Made by a program: the position numbers and the translations under genes. This document shows, in pieces, positions 27,213 to 35,904 of a stretch of DNA of 64,000 nt (position 1 is the first letter of the stretch; each line of letters opens with the position of its first letter). This DNA comes from CAVPTL01 sp963794415 (GTDB lineage Bacteria; Actinomycetota; Thermoleophilia; Gaiellales; JAICJC01). Under the pieces are notes generated by a model. The model was not told the origin of the DNA. It did no database searches and was given only the letters and a program-made list of their open reading frames with translations. The stretch covers positions 124,001 through 188,000 of the forward strand of contig CAWCDI010000002.1 in assembly GCA_963794415.1 (NCBI GenBank), written 5' to 3'.

Positions 27213-29329
27213 CAGGCCTCTCCTCCTACCGAAAGCGCGCTCTCGAGCTGGCCGTACGACCGCTCTGGGAGGGCGATGTGAGTGTTGGAGTAGCTATCGA
27301 TCGTGGCGGTGTGCCCCGGAGGCACCACGATGGTGGTGTGGGCGGCCTCGATGATCGCGGGGCCGTCGATGCTCATCCCCGGCCGCAGCAGATCGTGGCG
27401 GTAGATGTCGGTGGTCTCGCCGGCGCCCTCGAAGATCACGGTGCGCTGCGAGACGTGGGCCGCGGACGGATCCGAGCCGCCCTCGGTGATCTGCTCGCGC
27501 TGGGCATTTCGCGGGTGGCCGTAGCCCTCCACCTCGAACGAGGTGAGGAAGCGGCCGGCGTCAACGTAGCCCGAGCCCTTGCCGTAGAGCTGCTCGTAGC
27601 GGCGGTCGAACATCTCGCACACCTCCGCCGGGTCGATGTCGGGGCTCTCGAGCTCGAGCCGCACGGTGTGCAGCTGCACGCCGTAGCGCATCATCACCGC
27701 ATAGACGATCTCGCGATCCTCCTCGGCAACGCCGTTGTTGTCGAGCCGCTCGACCACGTCGCGCTCGAGGCTTCGCAGGTTCTCGGTGAACCGCGCGGCG
27801 TCCATCGGCATCGGCGCGAAGTCGTTCATGCGCGCCTGGTGCAGGAGCGGGGCCGTGGCGACGCCCACCGCGGAGAGCGCGCCTGCCAGGGCCGGGACGA
27901 CCACCGTGCGCAGGCCGAGCTCCCCCGCGTAGAAGGCGGCGTGCATGGCGCCGGCGCCGCCGTAGGCGAAGAGCACGAAGTCGCGCGGGTCATAGCCGCG
28001 GGCGATCACGCGCTGGGTGAGAAGCGCCGCCATCTTGGCGTTCGCGATGGCCGCAATGCCGGCGGCCGCCTCCTCGACCTCCATGCCGAGCTGGTCGGCC
28101 ACCCTGGCCACCGCGGTTCGCGCGCCGGCCGCGTCGAGATCCATCTCACCGCCCAGAAAGTAGTCGGGGTTGACGTAGCCGAGCACCACGTCGGCGTCGG
28201 TGAGGGTGGGCTCGGTGCCGCCGTTGCCGTACGCTGCCGGCCCCGGCCGGGCGCCTGCGCTGCGCGGGCCCACGTTGAGGGCGCCGCCGTCGTCCACCCA
28301 GGCGATGGATCCGCCGCCGGCGCCGATGGACTCGACCTCGATCATGGGCACGCTCAGGTGCATGCTGCCCACCACCGGGTCGGTGGAGCGAAGCCACGAG
28401 CCCTCCACCACCAGGCCGACGTCGAAGCTGGTGCCGCCGACGTCGGTCGCGATCACGTTGTCGAAGCCGATCAGCTGGCCCTCGCGCTGGGTGGCGATCA
28501 CCCCGCCGGCGGGGCCGGACTGCATCGTGTAGGCCGGGCGCGTCTCCTCGGGGTAGAGGCAGCCGCCGTCGCTCTGGGCCACCAGCAGCTCGCCGGTGAA
28601 GCCGAGGCTCTGGAGGCGGGCTTTCAGGTTGTCCACCGTGCGCGTGAGCGGCGGCGCGACGTAGGCGTTCAGCACCGTGCTCGAGAACCGCTCGTACTCA
28701 CCCACCGAGGTCGAGACCTCCGACGAGGTCGAGACCTGTAGGTCGGGGGCGACCGCAGCGATCACCTCGCGGGCGCGCTGCTCGTGGGCCGTGTTTCGGA
28801 TCGACCAGAGGAAGCACACTGCCAGCGCCTCGATGCCGGCCTCCACCAGCTCGCGGGTGGCCTGCGCGAGGCCCTCCTCGTCGAGCGCGACGACCACGTC
28901 GCCGTTCCAGTCGATGCGCTCGTCCACGCCGCGCACCAGCTTCTTGGGCACCAGCGGCTCGGGCTTCTGATGGCGGAACGCGTGTCGCAGCTCCTCCTCG
29001 TTCAGCCCGGCCCAGCCCGACATCGCACGGGCGATGAACGTCGTGTCCTCGAAGCCCTTGGTGGTGATCAGGCCGGTCGCGGCGCCGCCGCGGGTGAGCA
29101 CCGCGTTGATGGCCGCCGTGCCGCTGAAGCGAAAGACCGAGGTCTCCGAGAGCACGCCCTCGACGCTCTTGCCGAGGCCGTCGGCCAGGGAGCTGACGGA
29201 GGCCACGATGCCCTCGATGAGGTTCTCGGGCGTGGTGAGCGCCTTGCCGGTGTGCACCCGGCCGTCGTCGTCAAGGGCGGCGATATCGGTGAACGTTCCG
29301 CCAGTATCGACACCGATCGCATAGGTCAT
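27212..29329 (-). CDS. HyuA-like (hydantoinase A/oxoprolinase) ATPase subunit
   Basis: A 705-residue member of the hydantoinase A/N-methylhydantoinase/acetone carboxylase beta family. The N-terminal GVDTGGTFTD is the phosphate-binding loop of the actin-like ATPase fold, with a second loop TDVGGTSFDVGLV and the C-terminal block YGGAGAMHAAFYAGELG. It hydrolyses ATP to phosphorylate the substrate for the HyuB-like partner. The gene overlaps the SnoaL-like gene upstream by four bases. No separate biotin or carboxyltransferase subunits are present, consistent with the acetone/acetophenone carboxylase group. Confidence 0.85.
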   Translation of the reverse strand: MTYAIGVDTGGTFTDIAALDDDGRVHTGKALTTPENLIEGIVASVSSLADGLGKSVEGVLSETSVFRFSGTAAINAVLTRGGAATGLITTKGFEDTTFIARAMSGWAGLNEEELRHAFRHQKPEPLVPKKLVRGVDERIDWNGDVVVALDEEGLAQATRELVEAGIEALAVCFLWSIRNTAHEQRAREVIAAVAPDLQVSTSSEVSTSVGEYERFSSTVLNAYVAPPLTRTVDNLKARLQSLGFTGELLVAQSDGGCLYPEETRPAYTMQSGPAGGVIATQREGQLIGFDNVIATDVGGTSFDVGLVVEGSWLRSTDPVVGSMHLSVPMIEVESIGAGGGSIAWVDDGGALNVGPRSAGARPGPAAYGNGGTEPTLTDADVVLGYVNPDYFLGGEMDLDAAGARTAVARVADQLGMEVEEAAAGIAAIANAKMAALLTQRVIARGYDPRDFVLFAYGGAGAMHAAFYAGELGLRTVVVPALAGALSAVGVATAPLLHQARMNDFAPMPMDAARFTENLRSLERDVVERLDNNGVAEEDREIVYAVMMRYGVQLHTVRLELESPDIDPAEVCEMFDRRYEQLYGKGSGYVDAGRFLTSFEVEGYGHPRNAQREQITEGGSDPSAAHVSQRTVIFEGAGETTDIYRHDLLRPGMSIDGPAIIEAAHTTIVVPPGHTATIDSYSNTHIALPERSYGQLESALSVGGEA

Positions 29330-29835
29330 CGGTCGACTCCATTCTGGTTGTCACTCGTCAGGGCCGGCTCGAGCAACTCGAGCGCGGCGGGGAAGGTCGG
29401 GACGGCGCCGGTGGTCTCGCCCACGGCGAGCCCGCTGGCGCGGTAGTAGCGGGGCAGAACGGCGCGGGACTTGATGCGCCAGCCGTGCTCGGTGAGCACC
29501 ACCTCGTCCTCATAGTCCCCCAGCTTGAAGCCGGTCTCGACGTTCAGCGTGAGGAACTTGCTCACCACGCGCACGGCCGGGCCGTCGCGGTAGGCGTAGA
29601 CGTTGGTGGACTGGTGGGCCGGCGGATGGGGCGGCTTGCCGAGACCGAAGAACGCCGCGATGCGCGGGATGCCCTCGTGCCGGCCGGCGTTGACGGCGGT
29701 CGCGTCGAACACCGCGTCGGGCGTGAAGACCTCGGCGAGCGAGGCGACCGGGGAACCGTCGGCAACATGACCGTAGAGTGCCATCAGCTGGTGGATCTCG
29801 ATCAGCTCTGCAGGCGTGAGCGGCTCCTCGCTCAT
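29326..29835 (-). CDS. SnoaL-like (NTF2-fold) protein
   Basis: A 169-residue SnoaL/NTF2-like protein beginning LTPAELIEIHQLMALYGHVADG, with VFTPDAVFDATAVN and a C-terminal strand WRIKSRAVLPRYYRASG. The ATG at 29835 overlaps the stop of the permease gene by four bases, so the long upstream open frame is not coding. It is the first non-transport gene after the importer and may act on the imported substrate. No catalytic residues can be assigned with certainty. Confidence 0.78.
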   Translation of the reverse strand: MSEEPLTPAELIEIHQLMALYGHVADGSPVASLAEVFTPDAVFDATAVNAGRHEGIPRIAAFFGLGKPPHPPAHQSTNVYAYRDGPAVRVVSKFLTLNVETGFKLGDYEDEVVLTEHGWRIKSRAVLPRYYRASGLAVGETTGAVPTFPAALELLEPALTSDNQNGVDR

Positions 29836-30920
29836 ACGACCGCCCCCTCGGACGCGACCGTGTCGTCGGTGCGGGCGGCGGCCGCTGCGGCCTTGCGGGC
29901 GCGGGAGAGCCGGTAGCGCGCCTCGAAGCCTGAGACGCCGACTGCCACGATCAGCGCGACGCCGTTGAAGAGGTCGGGTACCCAGAAGCTGGCACCGCCC
30001 AGCTCGAGGCCGGTGACGCCCACCATCAGCAGGTAGTTGGCGATCACGGAGCCGATCACGTTGAAGCGGCCGCGCTTGATCATGGTCGCCCCGAGGAACG
30101 CCGCGGCGTAGGCGGGCAGCAGGTATCCCGTGCCCATGTCGTTGGTGGCCGCCCCGAGCCGGGCCGTGAGGACGATGCCGGCAAACGCCGCCACCACCGA
30201 GCTCCCCATCATGGCGAGGAACAGGTAGAGCCGCACGCGCACGCCGGCCAGCCGGGCAGCGTCGGCCCCGCCGCCGATCGCGAAGAGGTAGCGGCCGAAC
30301 GGCGTGTGCTCGAGCAGGTACCAGCCGAACGCCGCGAGCACGACGAGGTAGACCACGGTGATGGGAATCCCCAGGGGCTGAGCGTTTCCCAGACGCGTGA
30401 AGCTCGCCGGGAAGCCGATGATCTGCACGTCGTTGGTGATGTACTCCACCAGCGCGATCAGCACCGAGCTGACGCCCAGCGTCGCGATGAACGAGTTGAT
30501 CTTGCCGAACACCACGAGGCTCGCGTTCACGACGCCGATGCCAACCCCGGCAGCCATCGCACCGATGACCGCCGGGGTGGTCGCATAGCCCTTGTGCATC
30601 AGCCAAGCCGCGATCACTGCCGAGGCTGTCACGGTCTGCCCCACTGCCAGGTCGAACTCCCCTGCGGCAAGCGGGAGCAGCAGCCCCAGCGTGATGATCG
30701 CGGTGATCGCCTGTGACTGGGCGATGTTGATCAGGTTCGTATGCGTCAGAAAGACGTCGGGGATCCACAGCGAGAAGATGATGATGAGCGCGATCAGCAG
30801 GTAGACGCCGCTGAGGCGCCCGAACGAGAGCGCGCTTCGGATGCTGGCCATGCGGCTGCGGGCCGGCACTGTGAGGCGGGGATCGGTCGTGGACGAGACG
30901 TTTGTGCGATCGACGGTCAT
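29832..30920 (-). CDS. RbsC-like ABC importer permease
   Basis: A 362-residue permease of the ribose/branched-chain amino acid superfamily with about 9-10 hydrophobic segments. LPLAAGEFDLAVGQTVTASA is the typical RbsC substrate-path segment and VYLFLAMMGSS lies near the ATPase-coupling loop. With the ATPase (30917) and lipoprotein (32437) it makes a complete importer. In soil actinobacteria this class carries not only sugars but also steroid and aromatic side-chain-like compounds, so the ligand should not be assumed to be a sugar. The start at 30920 overlaps the ATPase stop by four bases. Confidence 0.87.
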   Translation of the reverse strand: MTVDRTNVSSTTDPRLTVPARSRMASIRSALSFGRLSGVYLLIALIIIFSLWIPDVFLTHTNLINIAQSQAITAIITLGLLLPLAAGEFDLAVGQTVTASAVIAAWLMHKGYATTPAVIGAMAAGVGIGVVNASLVVFGKINSFIATLGVSSVLIALVEYITNDVQIIGFPASFTRLGNAQPLGIPITVVYLVVLAAFGWYLLEHTPFGRYLFAIGGGADAARLAGVRVRLYLFLAMMGSSVVAAFAGIVLTARLGAATNDMGTGYLLPAYAAAFLGATMIKRGRFNVIGSVIANYLLMVGVTGLELGGASFWVPDLFNGVALIVAVGVSGFEARYRLSRARKAAAAAARTDDTVASEGAVV

Positions 30921-32452
30921 GCGACTTTGAGTCCTTGTTCGACAATTTTCTGGGCCGAGACGTCGTCGCCCGAGAGCTCCGAGACGATCCGGCCGCGGCG
31001 CAGCACGATCACGCGGTGGCACACCGTGGCGAGCTGCTCGGCGTCGCTCGAGGCGATCACCATGCCGACGCCGGTCGCAGCCGCGTCCAGCAGCTGCTGG
31101 TTGATGGCAGCGCGGGCGCCGATGTCCACGCCCTGCACGGGCTCGTCCAGGATCAGCACCTTCGGCGAGCAGCGCAGCGCCCGGGCGAGCACCACCTTCT
31201 GCTGGTTCCCGCCGCTGAGCGTCGCGAGCAGGCGCTCGGGGTCGCGCGGCACCACGTTCAGCGCCTCGATCCAGTGGTCGGCGTCGGGGGCCTCGCCTCG
31301 CGTGCCGAGCCAGCCGAGCTTGCGAGGACGGAGCTTCGGCAGGGTGACGTTCTCGCGCACCGTCATCTGCGGGATGGCGCTCAGGTGCTGGCGATCGGAC
31401 GCCACCAGCACGATCCCCGCCTGGAGCGCCGCGCGCGGCGTGCCCACGGCCAGCGGCGCTCCCTCAAGCGTCAGCTCGCCCGAGATCCACTCCATGTCAC
31501 CGCCGAGCAGGTACGGCAACGCATCGCGCCCCGAGCCGAGCACCCCGGCGATGCCGAGGATCTCGCCGGGGGCGAGGTCGAAGCTGACGTCGGCGACGGT
31601 GCCGCCGCACAGGTGATCGAGCCGCAGGAGCGACTCGTCGTGCGACGGGGCGGAGACGGCAGAGACGGCGTCCTCGCTGCGGCCGAGGATCATCTCGACG
31701 AGCGCCGCGTGGGTCAGCTCCGAGACCGCGCGGTCGCCCACAACGCGGCCGTCGCGAAGCACGGTCACGTGGTCGGCGATCTCGAGCACCTCGTCCAGCC
31801 GGTGCGAGACGTAGAGCACGGCCACGCCGCGCTCGAGCACGGCGCGGATCATCCCGAAGAGGCGCAGCACGTCGCTGCGGATGAGCGCCTCGGTGGGCTC
31901 GTCGAGGACGATCACGCGAAGGGTCGTACCCTCCTCGCGAAACGCCCGGCCGATCGCGAGCATCGTGCGCTCGACGGGGCTCAGGCTCGCGACGGGCACG
32001 CGCAGGTCGAAGTTCACGCCGAGCGAGCTCAGCAGCTCCCCGGCCTCCTGCGCCTCACGCTTGTCCGACACCCACCAGCGCGAGCGGTAGCCGCGGCCCA
32101 TCGCCAGGTTGTCGAGCGCGCTGATGCTGCCGACCAGGCCCAGATCCTGGTGGATGAAGCGGATGCCGGCGTGCTCTGCGGCGACGTTCGAGCCCAGCGG
32201 GAAGGGCTCGCCGTCCAGCCAGGCCTCGGCGCCGGACTCGGGCTCGTGGTAGCCCGCGAGAATCTTGATGAGGGTGGACTTGCCCGACCCGTTCTCGCCG
32301 AGGAGCGCGTGCACCTTGCCCGCCTCGAGCTCGAGGTCAACGCTGTCCAGGGCGCGCTGGCCCGGGAAGATCTTGGTGATGCGACGCAGCCGCAGGACGG
32401 GTGCCGAAGCACCCGTCCCGCCGGCGTCGTGTGTGGCTAGCCCAGCTTCCAC
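30917..32452 (-). CDS. RbsA-like ABC importer ATPase (two ATPase domains)
   Basis: A 511-residue tandem ATPase of the ribose-importer type. Domain 1 has Walker A GENGSGKST (52-60) and the atypical signature LSPVERTMLAIGRAF. Domain 2 has a degenerate Walker A region (GIAGVLGSGRDAL), as usual for RbsA, a canonical signature LSGGNQQKVVLARAL and Walker B LILDEPVQGVD. It powers import through the adjacent permease. Its start overlaps the end of the substrate-binding lipoprotein gene by 16 bases. Confidence 0.88.
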   Translation of the reverse strand: MEAGLATHDAGGTGASAPVLRLRRITKIFPGQRALDSVDLELEAGKVHALLGENGSGKSTLIKILAGYHEPESGAEAWLDGEPFPLGSNVAAEHAGIRFIHQDLGLVGSISALDNLAMGRGYRSRWWVSDKREAQEAGELLSSLGVNFDLRVPVASLSPVERTMLAIGRAFREEGTTLRVIVLDEPTEALIRSDVLRLFGMIRAVLERGVAVLYVSHRLDEVLEIADHVTVLRDGRVVGDRAVSELTHAALVEMILGRSEDAVSAVSAPSHDESLLRLDHLCGGTVADVSFDLAPGEILGIAGVLGSGRDALPYLLGGDMEWISGELTLEGAPLAVGTPRAALQAGIVLVASDRQHLSAIPQMTVRENVTLPKLRPRKLGWLGTRGEAPDADHWIEALNVVPRDPERLLATLSGGNQQKVVLARALRCSPKVLILDEPVQGVDIGARAAINQQLLDAAATGVGMVIASSDAEQLATVCHRVIVLRRGRIVSELSGDDVSAQKIVEQGLKVA

Positions 32453-33594
32453 AGCGTGGTGAAGTAGCTCTTGTAGTCGGTCTGCCCGATGTAGGGCTGC
32501 TGCGGGTCGCCGATGTTGTCCTTGTTCATGTACTGGAACGGCTCGGTGGAGTACTGCGACTCATCCACCGTCTGGTTGCCGAGCGCCTTGATGATGGCGT
32601 CCACCATCCAGAAGCCCGAGACGTAATCGGGCTCGGCCACTGCCGAGGTCTCCTGCCCGGCCTTGACCGACGCGAGGTTGGTCGACTCCGGCGATGCGGT
32701 GATGATGTGCACCTTGGAGGTGAGGCCCACCCCGGCGAGCGCCTGCGGCACTCCCAGCGAGAGGTCGCCGTAGTAGAACACCAGCTCGTTGATGTCGGGG
32801 TTCGACTGGAGCGTGCTGACGACCTTGCTGGCGATGTCGGTGTCGGCGGGGCTCACGTTGAGCACCTTGAGCGAGCAGTCCGGGCACGTCGCCATCCGGG
32901 TCTTCAGTCCGGCGAGCGACGGCGCGGCGGCCGGGAAGGCCGGCGTGGTCACGTAGAGCACGTTGGCCTTGCCGGAGGCGTCGGCTATGGCCCAGCGAGC
33001 GAGCCAGTCGCCGCGCTTGACGTAGCCGGGAGGCCCGTTCACGACGGCGGTGATGCCGCCGCCCTGCGAGTCGGTGGTGTTCGCCGAGACGTACGGGATG
33101 CCCTTGGCCGCGAGCTGGGCGAGCTGCTTCTTGAAGAGCACCGAGTTGTAGCCGGTCGCGATCACGCCGTCGGGGTTCAGCTGGACGGCGCGGTTCCAGT
33201 CGTTCGAGATCGCCTCGGGCGTTGCACCCACGACGATGGTGGTCAGCTTCCAGCCAACCATGTCGGTTGCCTCTTTGATGCCGGTGCCGATGAGGTGGCA
33301 GACGGGAGCGCCGCAATCCATGTAGACGATCGACTTGCCGGTTGCGGGCTTCGCGGTCGCGGGCGTCGTGGGCCCGAGGTTGGCCTGCTCGTAGGTCGAG
33401 TGCTCCTTGACGAAGGACTGGTTGGCGGTCGCGACCGGTGACCCACTCGAGGACGAGCCGCCCGATGAGCTGTCGCTGCTACTGCTGCTGCTTCCGCATG
33501 CTGCGGCTCCCAGCGTCAGCGCCGCGCAGACGGCGGCAATCCCGAACGCGCCGGAGTATTTCCGGAATCGTTCGCCACGTGTTGCGGTCTTCAT
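32437..33594 (-). CDS. Lipoprotein substrate-binding protein of RbsABC-like importer
   Basis: A 385-residue secreted receptor. The N-terminus has arginines, a hydrophobic stretch and a lipobox-like LGAAACGS with the lipid-modified Cys33, then a serine-rich tether (about 34-55). The remainder is a type-1 periplasmic binding protein fold of the LacI/RbsB class (VGATPEAISNDWNRAVQLNPDGVIATG). The ATG at 33594 has AGGAG upstream. A 58-base gap separates it from the SDR gene, the largest spacer inside this block, so an internal promoter is possible. The ligand is unknown. Confidence 0.85.
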   Translation of the reverse strand: MKTATRGERFRKYSGAFGIAAVCAALTLGAAACGSSSSSSDSSSGGSSSSGSPVATANQSFVKEHSTYEQANLGPTTPATAKPATGKSIVYMDCGAPVCHLIGTGIKEATDMVGWKLTTIVVGATPEAISNDWNRAVQLNPDGVIATGYNSVLFKKQLAQLAAKGIPYVSANTTDSQGGGITAVVNGPPGYVKRGDWLARWAIADASGKANVLYVTTPAFPAAAPSLAGLKTRMATCPDCSLKVLNVSPADTDIASKVVSTLQSNPDINELVFYYGDLSLGVPQALAGVGLTSKVHIITASPESTNLASVKAGQETSAVAEPDYVSGFWMVDAIIKALGNQTVDESQYSTEPFQYMNKDNIGDPQQPYIGQTDYKSYFTTLWKLG

Positions 33595-33652
33595 AGAGAA
33601 CTCCTGTTGGAGGGTGGGCGCCCAGATGCGCGGGCAGACGAGAGGATCAGAG

Positions 33653-34453
33653 TCATGTCGTGAGGAGACCGGCATCGACGGGGATCGCGATGCCGGAGAC
33701 GAGGGAGGCCAGATCGCTGACCGCGAAGAGCGCCACCCGGGCGACGTCGTCAGGCTCGGCAAGACGGCCGAGCGGGTGGCGGGCGAGCTCGGCCGCGGGC
33801 GGTTCCACCGGCACGCCGGCGGCCTTGCAGCCTTCGATGTAGCCATCGCTGTAGGTGATGGTCGGGCAGATCGCGACAGCGCGGATGCCCGCGGAGCCAA
33901 GCTCGAGGGCGAGGCTGCGGGTGAGGCCGAGGAGGCCGTGCTTGGATGCGACGTAGTGGGCGTAGCCGGCCGCGTGGGCGATCAGCGACATGGTGGAGGC
34001 GACGTTCACGATGACGCCGCCGCGGCCCTGATCGACCATCACCGTGCCGGCCTCGCGGGCGGCGATGAACGAGCCGCGCAGGTTGATGTCGAGCACGCGA
34101 TCCCACGACTCGTCGGTGATGTCGGCGAGCGGCTCGTAGGGGTAGACGCCGGCGCAGTTGACCCAGATGTCGATGCTTCCGAGGGTCTCGCGGGCCGCGG
34201 TGACCACCTGTTTCACGGAGGCCGAATCGGTCACGTCCAGCCGCGCGCCGGAGGCAGTGCCGCCGATGGTGATGCGGGCGGCAGCCTCGTCGGCGCCGGC
34301 GATGTCGGCGAGCACGACGTTTGCGCCCGCCTCGGCGATGCGCGCGGCGATGGCGAATCCGATGCCGCGGCCGGCGCCCGTCACGACGGCGTTTCGGCCG
34401 GAGAGCGAGATGAGGTCGGCGAGGGCGGGACTGGTGTCGGTGACGGCGCTCAT
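33653..34453 (-). CDS. SDR-family oxidoreductase
   Basis: A 266-residue short-chain dehydrogenase with VTGAGRGIG as cofactor loop, WVNCAGVYP as the strand-4 motif, NVASTMS carrying the catalytic serine and YVASK as the YxxxK motif. It should oxidise an alcohol or reduce a ketone with NAD(P). It is coupled to the P450 gene by a four-base overlap, so it may oxidise the hydroxyl group that the P450 introduces. Confidence 0.87.
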   Translation of the reverse strand: MSAVTDTSPALADLISLSGRNAVVTGAGRGIGFAIAARIAEAGANVVLADIAGADEAAARITIGGTASGARLDVTDSASVKQVVTAARETLGSIDIWVNCAGVYPYEPLADITDESWDRVLDINLRGSFIAAREAGTVMVDQGRGGVIVNVASTMSLIAHAAGYAHYVASKHGLLGLTRSLALELGSAGIRAVAICPTITYSDGYIEGCKAAGVPVEPPAAELARHPLGRLAEPDDVARVALFAVSDLASLVSGIAIPVDAGLLTT

Positions 34454-35718
34454 GCAGTTGCCTCCGGTATGAAGCTCAGTGCGACGCGGTGGTAGGTGCG
34501 ATGCGCGAACGCCGGCACGTGGGTGAGGTCGGATGCGGCCGCGTCGAGCTCGATCTCGCCGAGGCGCTCGAACAGGGTCTCGTAGGCAACTCGGGCCTCG
34601 AGCCGGGCGAGCTCGGAGCCCACGCAGAAGTGCGGGCCGAAGCCGAACGAGAGGTGGCGCTTCACGTTCGGCCGGTCGGGATCGAACGTGTCGGGGTTGC
34701 TGAACACCGCGGGATCGCGGTTTGCCGCCCCGATCATGAGCGCGACCATCTGGCCGGAGTGCACCGGGCAGCCGCCGACCTCTGTGTCGCCGGTGGAGCG
34801 GCGGAATCCGACCTGGACGGGGGCGTCGAAGCGCAGCGACTCCTCGAGGAAGTTCGGGATCAGCTGCGGCTCGGCGCGGAGCCGCGCCTGGAGGCCGGGC
34901 GTCCTTAGCATGAGCACCATCGAGTTGGCGATCAGGTTGGACGTGGTCTCGTGCCCCGCGGTCGCGAACTGGGCGATCATCGGGAGGAGCTCGGAGATCT
35001 CCAGGCGGCGGCCGCCCTCGATCTCGGCGGTCACGAGGTCGCCGAGCAGGTCGTCGTAGCGCTCGGCGCGCCGCTCCTCGATGCGCGCGATGAAGAACTC
35101 CTGGAACTCGAGCGTCGAGCGGGCCACGTCGCGGCGGCGATCGTCGCCGAGCACGTCGAGCATGCCGGAGAGGAAGTCGGCCGTCCAGCGCTGCACGTCG
35201 CCGACGTGCTCCTTGTCGACGCCGAGGATGCCGCCGATCACGTAGAGCGGCAGCGGGATCGCGTACTCGGTGGTGAGGTTGACGCTGCCGCGCGCTGCGA
35301 AGCCGTCTACAAGCTCGTTGGCCCAGACCCGGATCTCGGGCTCCATCGCGCGCATGCGGCGCGGGTTGAACGCGAGGTTCGCGAGGCGGCGGTGGGCGGT
35401 GTGCTCGGGCGGGTCGGACGTGAAGAGCGCGGGCTGCTCGGCGTGCGCTTCGGCCAGGATGGCGAGCACGTCCTCGGGCACCGGCTCGACGCCCACGCCC
35501 ATGCGCAGGTTGCCGCTGCCGCCGGGATCGAGCTCATTGCTCAGGGTCTTCGTGTCGCGGACGAGCTTCGAGACGTACTCATGCCCGAAGACGGCGACTC
35601 CGACGTTGGGATCGACCGCCACGGGCGTCTCGGCGGCGAGCGTCGAATAGCTTGCGTAGGGATCCTCCATGAAGGCGGGATCCAGCAGATTCACCTGTGG
35701 CTCGGCGCTCTCGCTCAC
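34450..35718 (-). CDS. Cytochrome P450
   Basis: A 422-residue soluble bacterial P450. The I-helix motif is AGHETTSN (about residue 254), the K-helix ExxR lies in EESLRF, and the haem-binding loop FGFGPHFCVGSELAR carries the thiolate cysteine at about residue 364. It inserts oxygen into a C-H bond using electrons from a ferredoxin; no ferredoxin or reductase is encoded next to it, so a partner must come from elsewhere. I chose the GTG at 35718 because AGGAGG lies 9 bases upstream and P450 similarity begins right after. It heads the 13-gene block. Confidence 0.9.
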   Translation of the reverse strand: MSESAEPQVNLLDPAFMEDPYASYSTLAAETPVAVDPNVGVAVFGHEYVSKLVRDTKTLSNELDPGGSGNLRMGVGVEPVPEDVLAILAEAHAEQPALFTSDPPEHTAHRRLANLAFNPRRMRAMEPEIRVWANELVDGFAARGSVNLTTEYAIPLPLYVIGGILGVDKEHVGDVQRWTADFLSGMLDVLGDDRRRDVARSTLEFQEFFIARIEERRAERYDDLLGDLVTAEIEGGRRLEISELLPMIAQFATAGHETTSNLIANSMVLMLRTPGLQARLRAEPQLIPNFLEESLRFDAPVQVGFRRSTGDTEVGGCPVHSGQMVALMIGAANRDPAVFSNPDTFDPDRPNVKRHLSFGFGPHFCVGSELARLEARVAYETLFERLGEIELDAAASDLTHVPAFAHRTYHRVALSFIPEATA

Positions 35719-35871
35719 GCGGACAACCTCCTGGGCTCGTTCCCATGTGACAACCCGACATCGGATCGCACAAATGACAATAGGAATGCCTACAAGGCGG
35801 CGCAGCGACATTCATCCCGCAACGGTGTGACTTATGTCGCTTCGGTGAACAATCCGTAACGCACATCACGT

Positions 35872-35904
35872 GTGAATATTAAGTGCCTGGCACCGTGTAT
35901 TCAC
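35872..35904. repeat. 33-bp palindromic repeat, copy B
   Basis: GTGAATA at 35872 to TATTCAC at 35904 around TGCCTGGCACC. It lies between the P450 start region and the end of the Crp-type gene, whose TGA stop codon (35901-35903, complement) is inside the right terminus. Confidence 0.8.

Noticed and set aside
29836..30945. Extension of the SnoaL-like gene at 29326 to a 539-residue protein
   Set aside because: The extra part is an out-of-frame reading of the permease gene; the true ATG at 29835 overlaps the permease stop.
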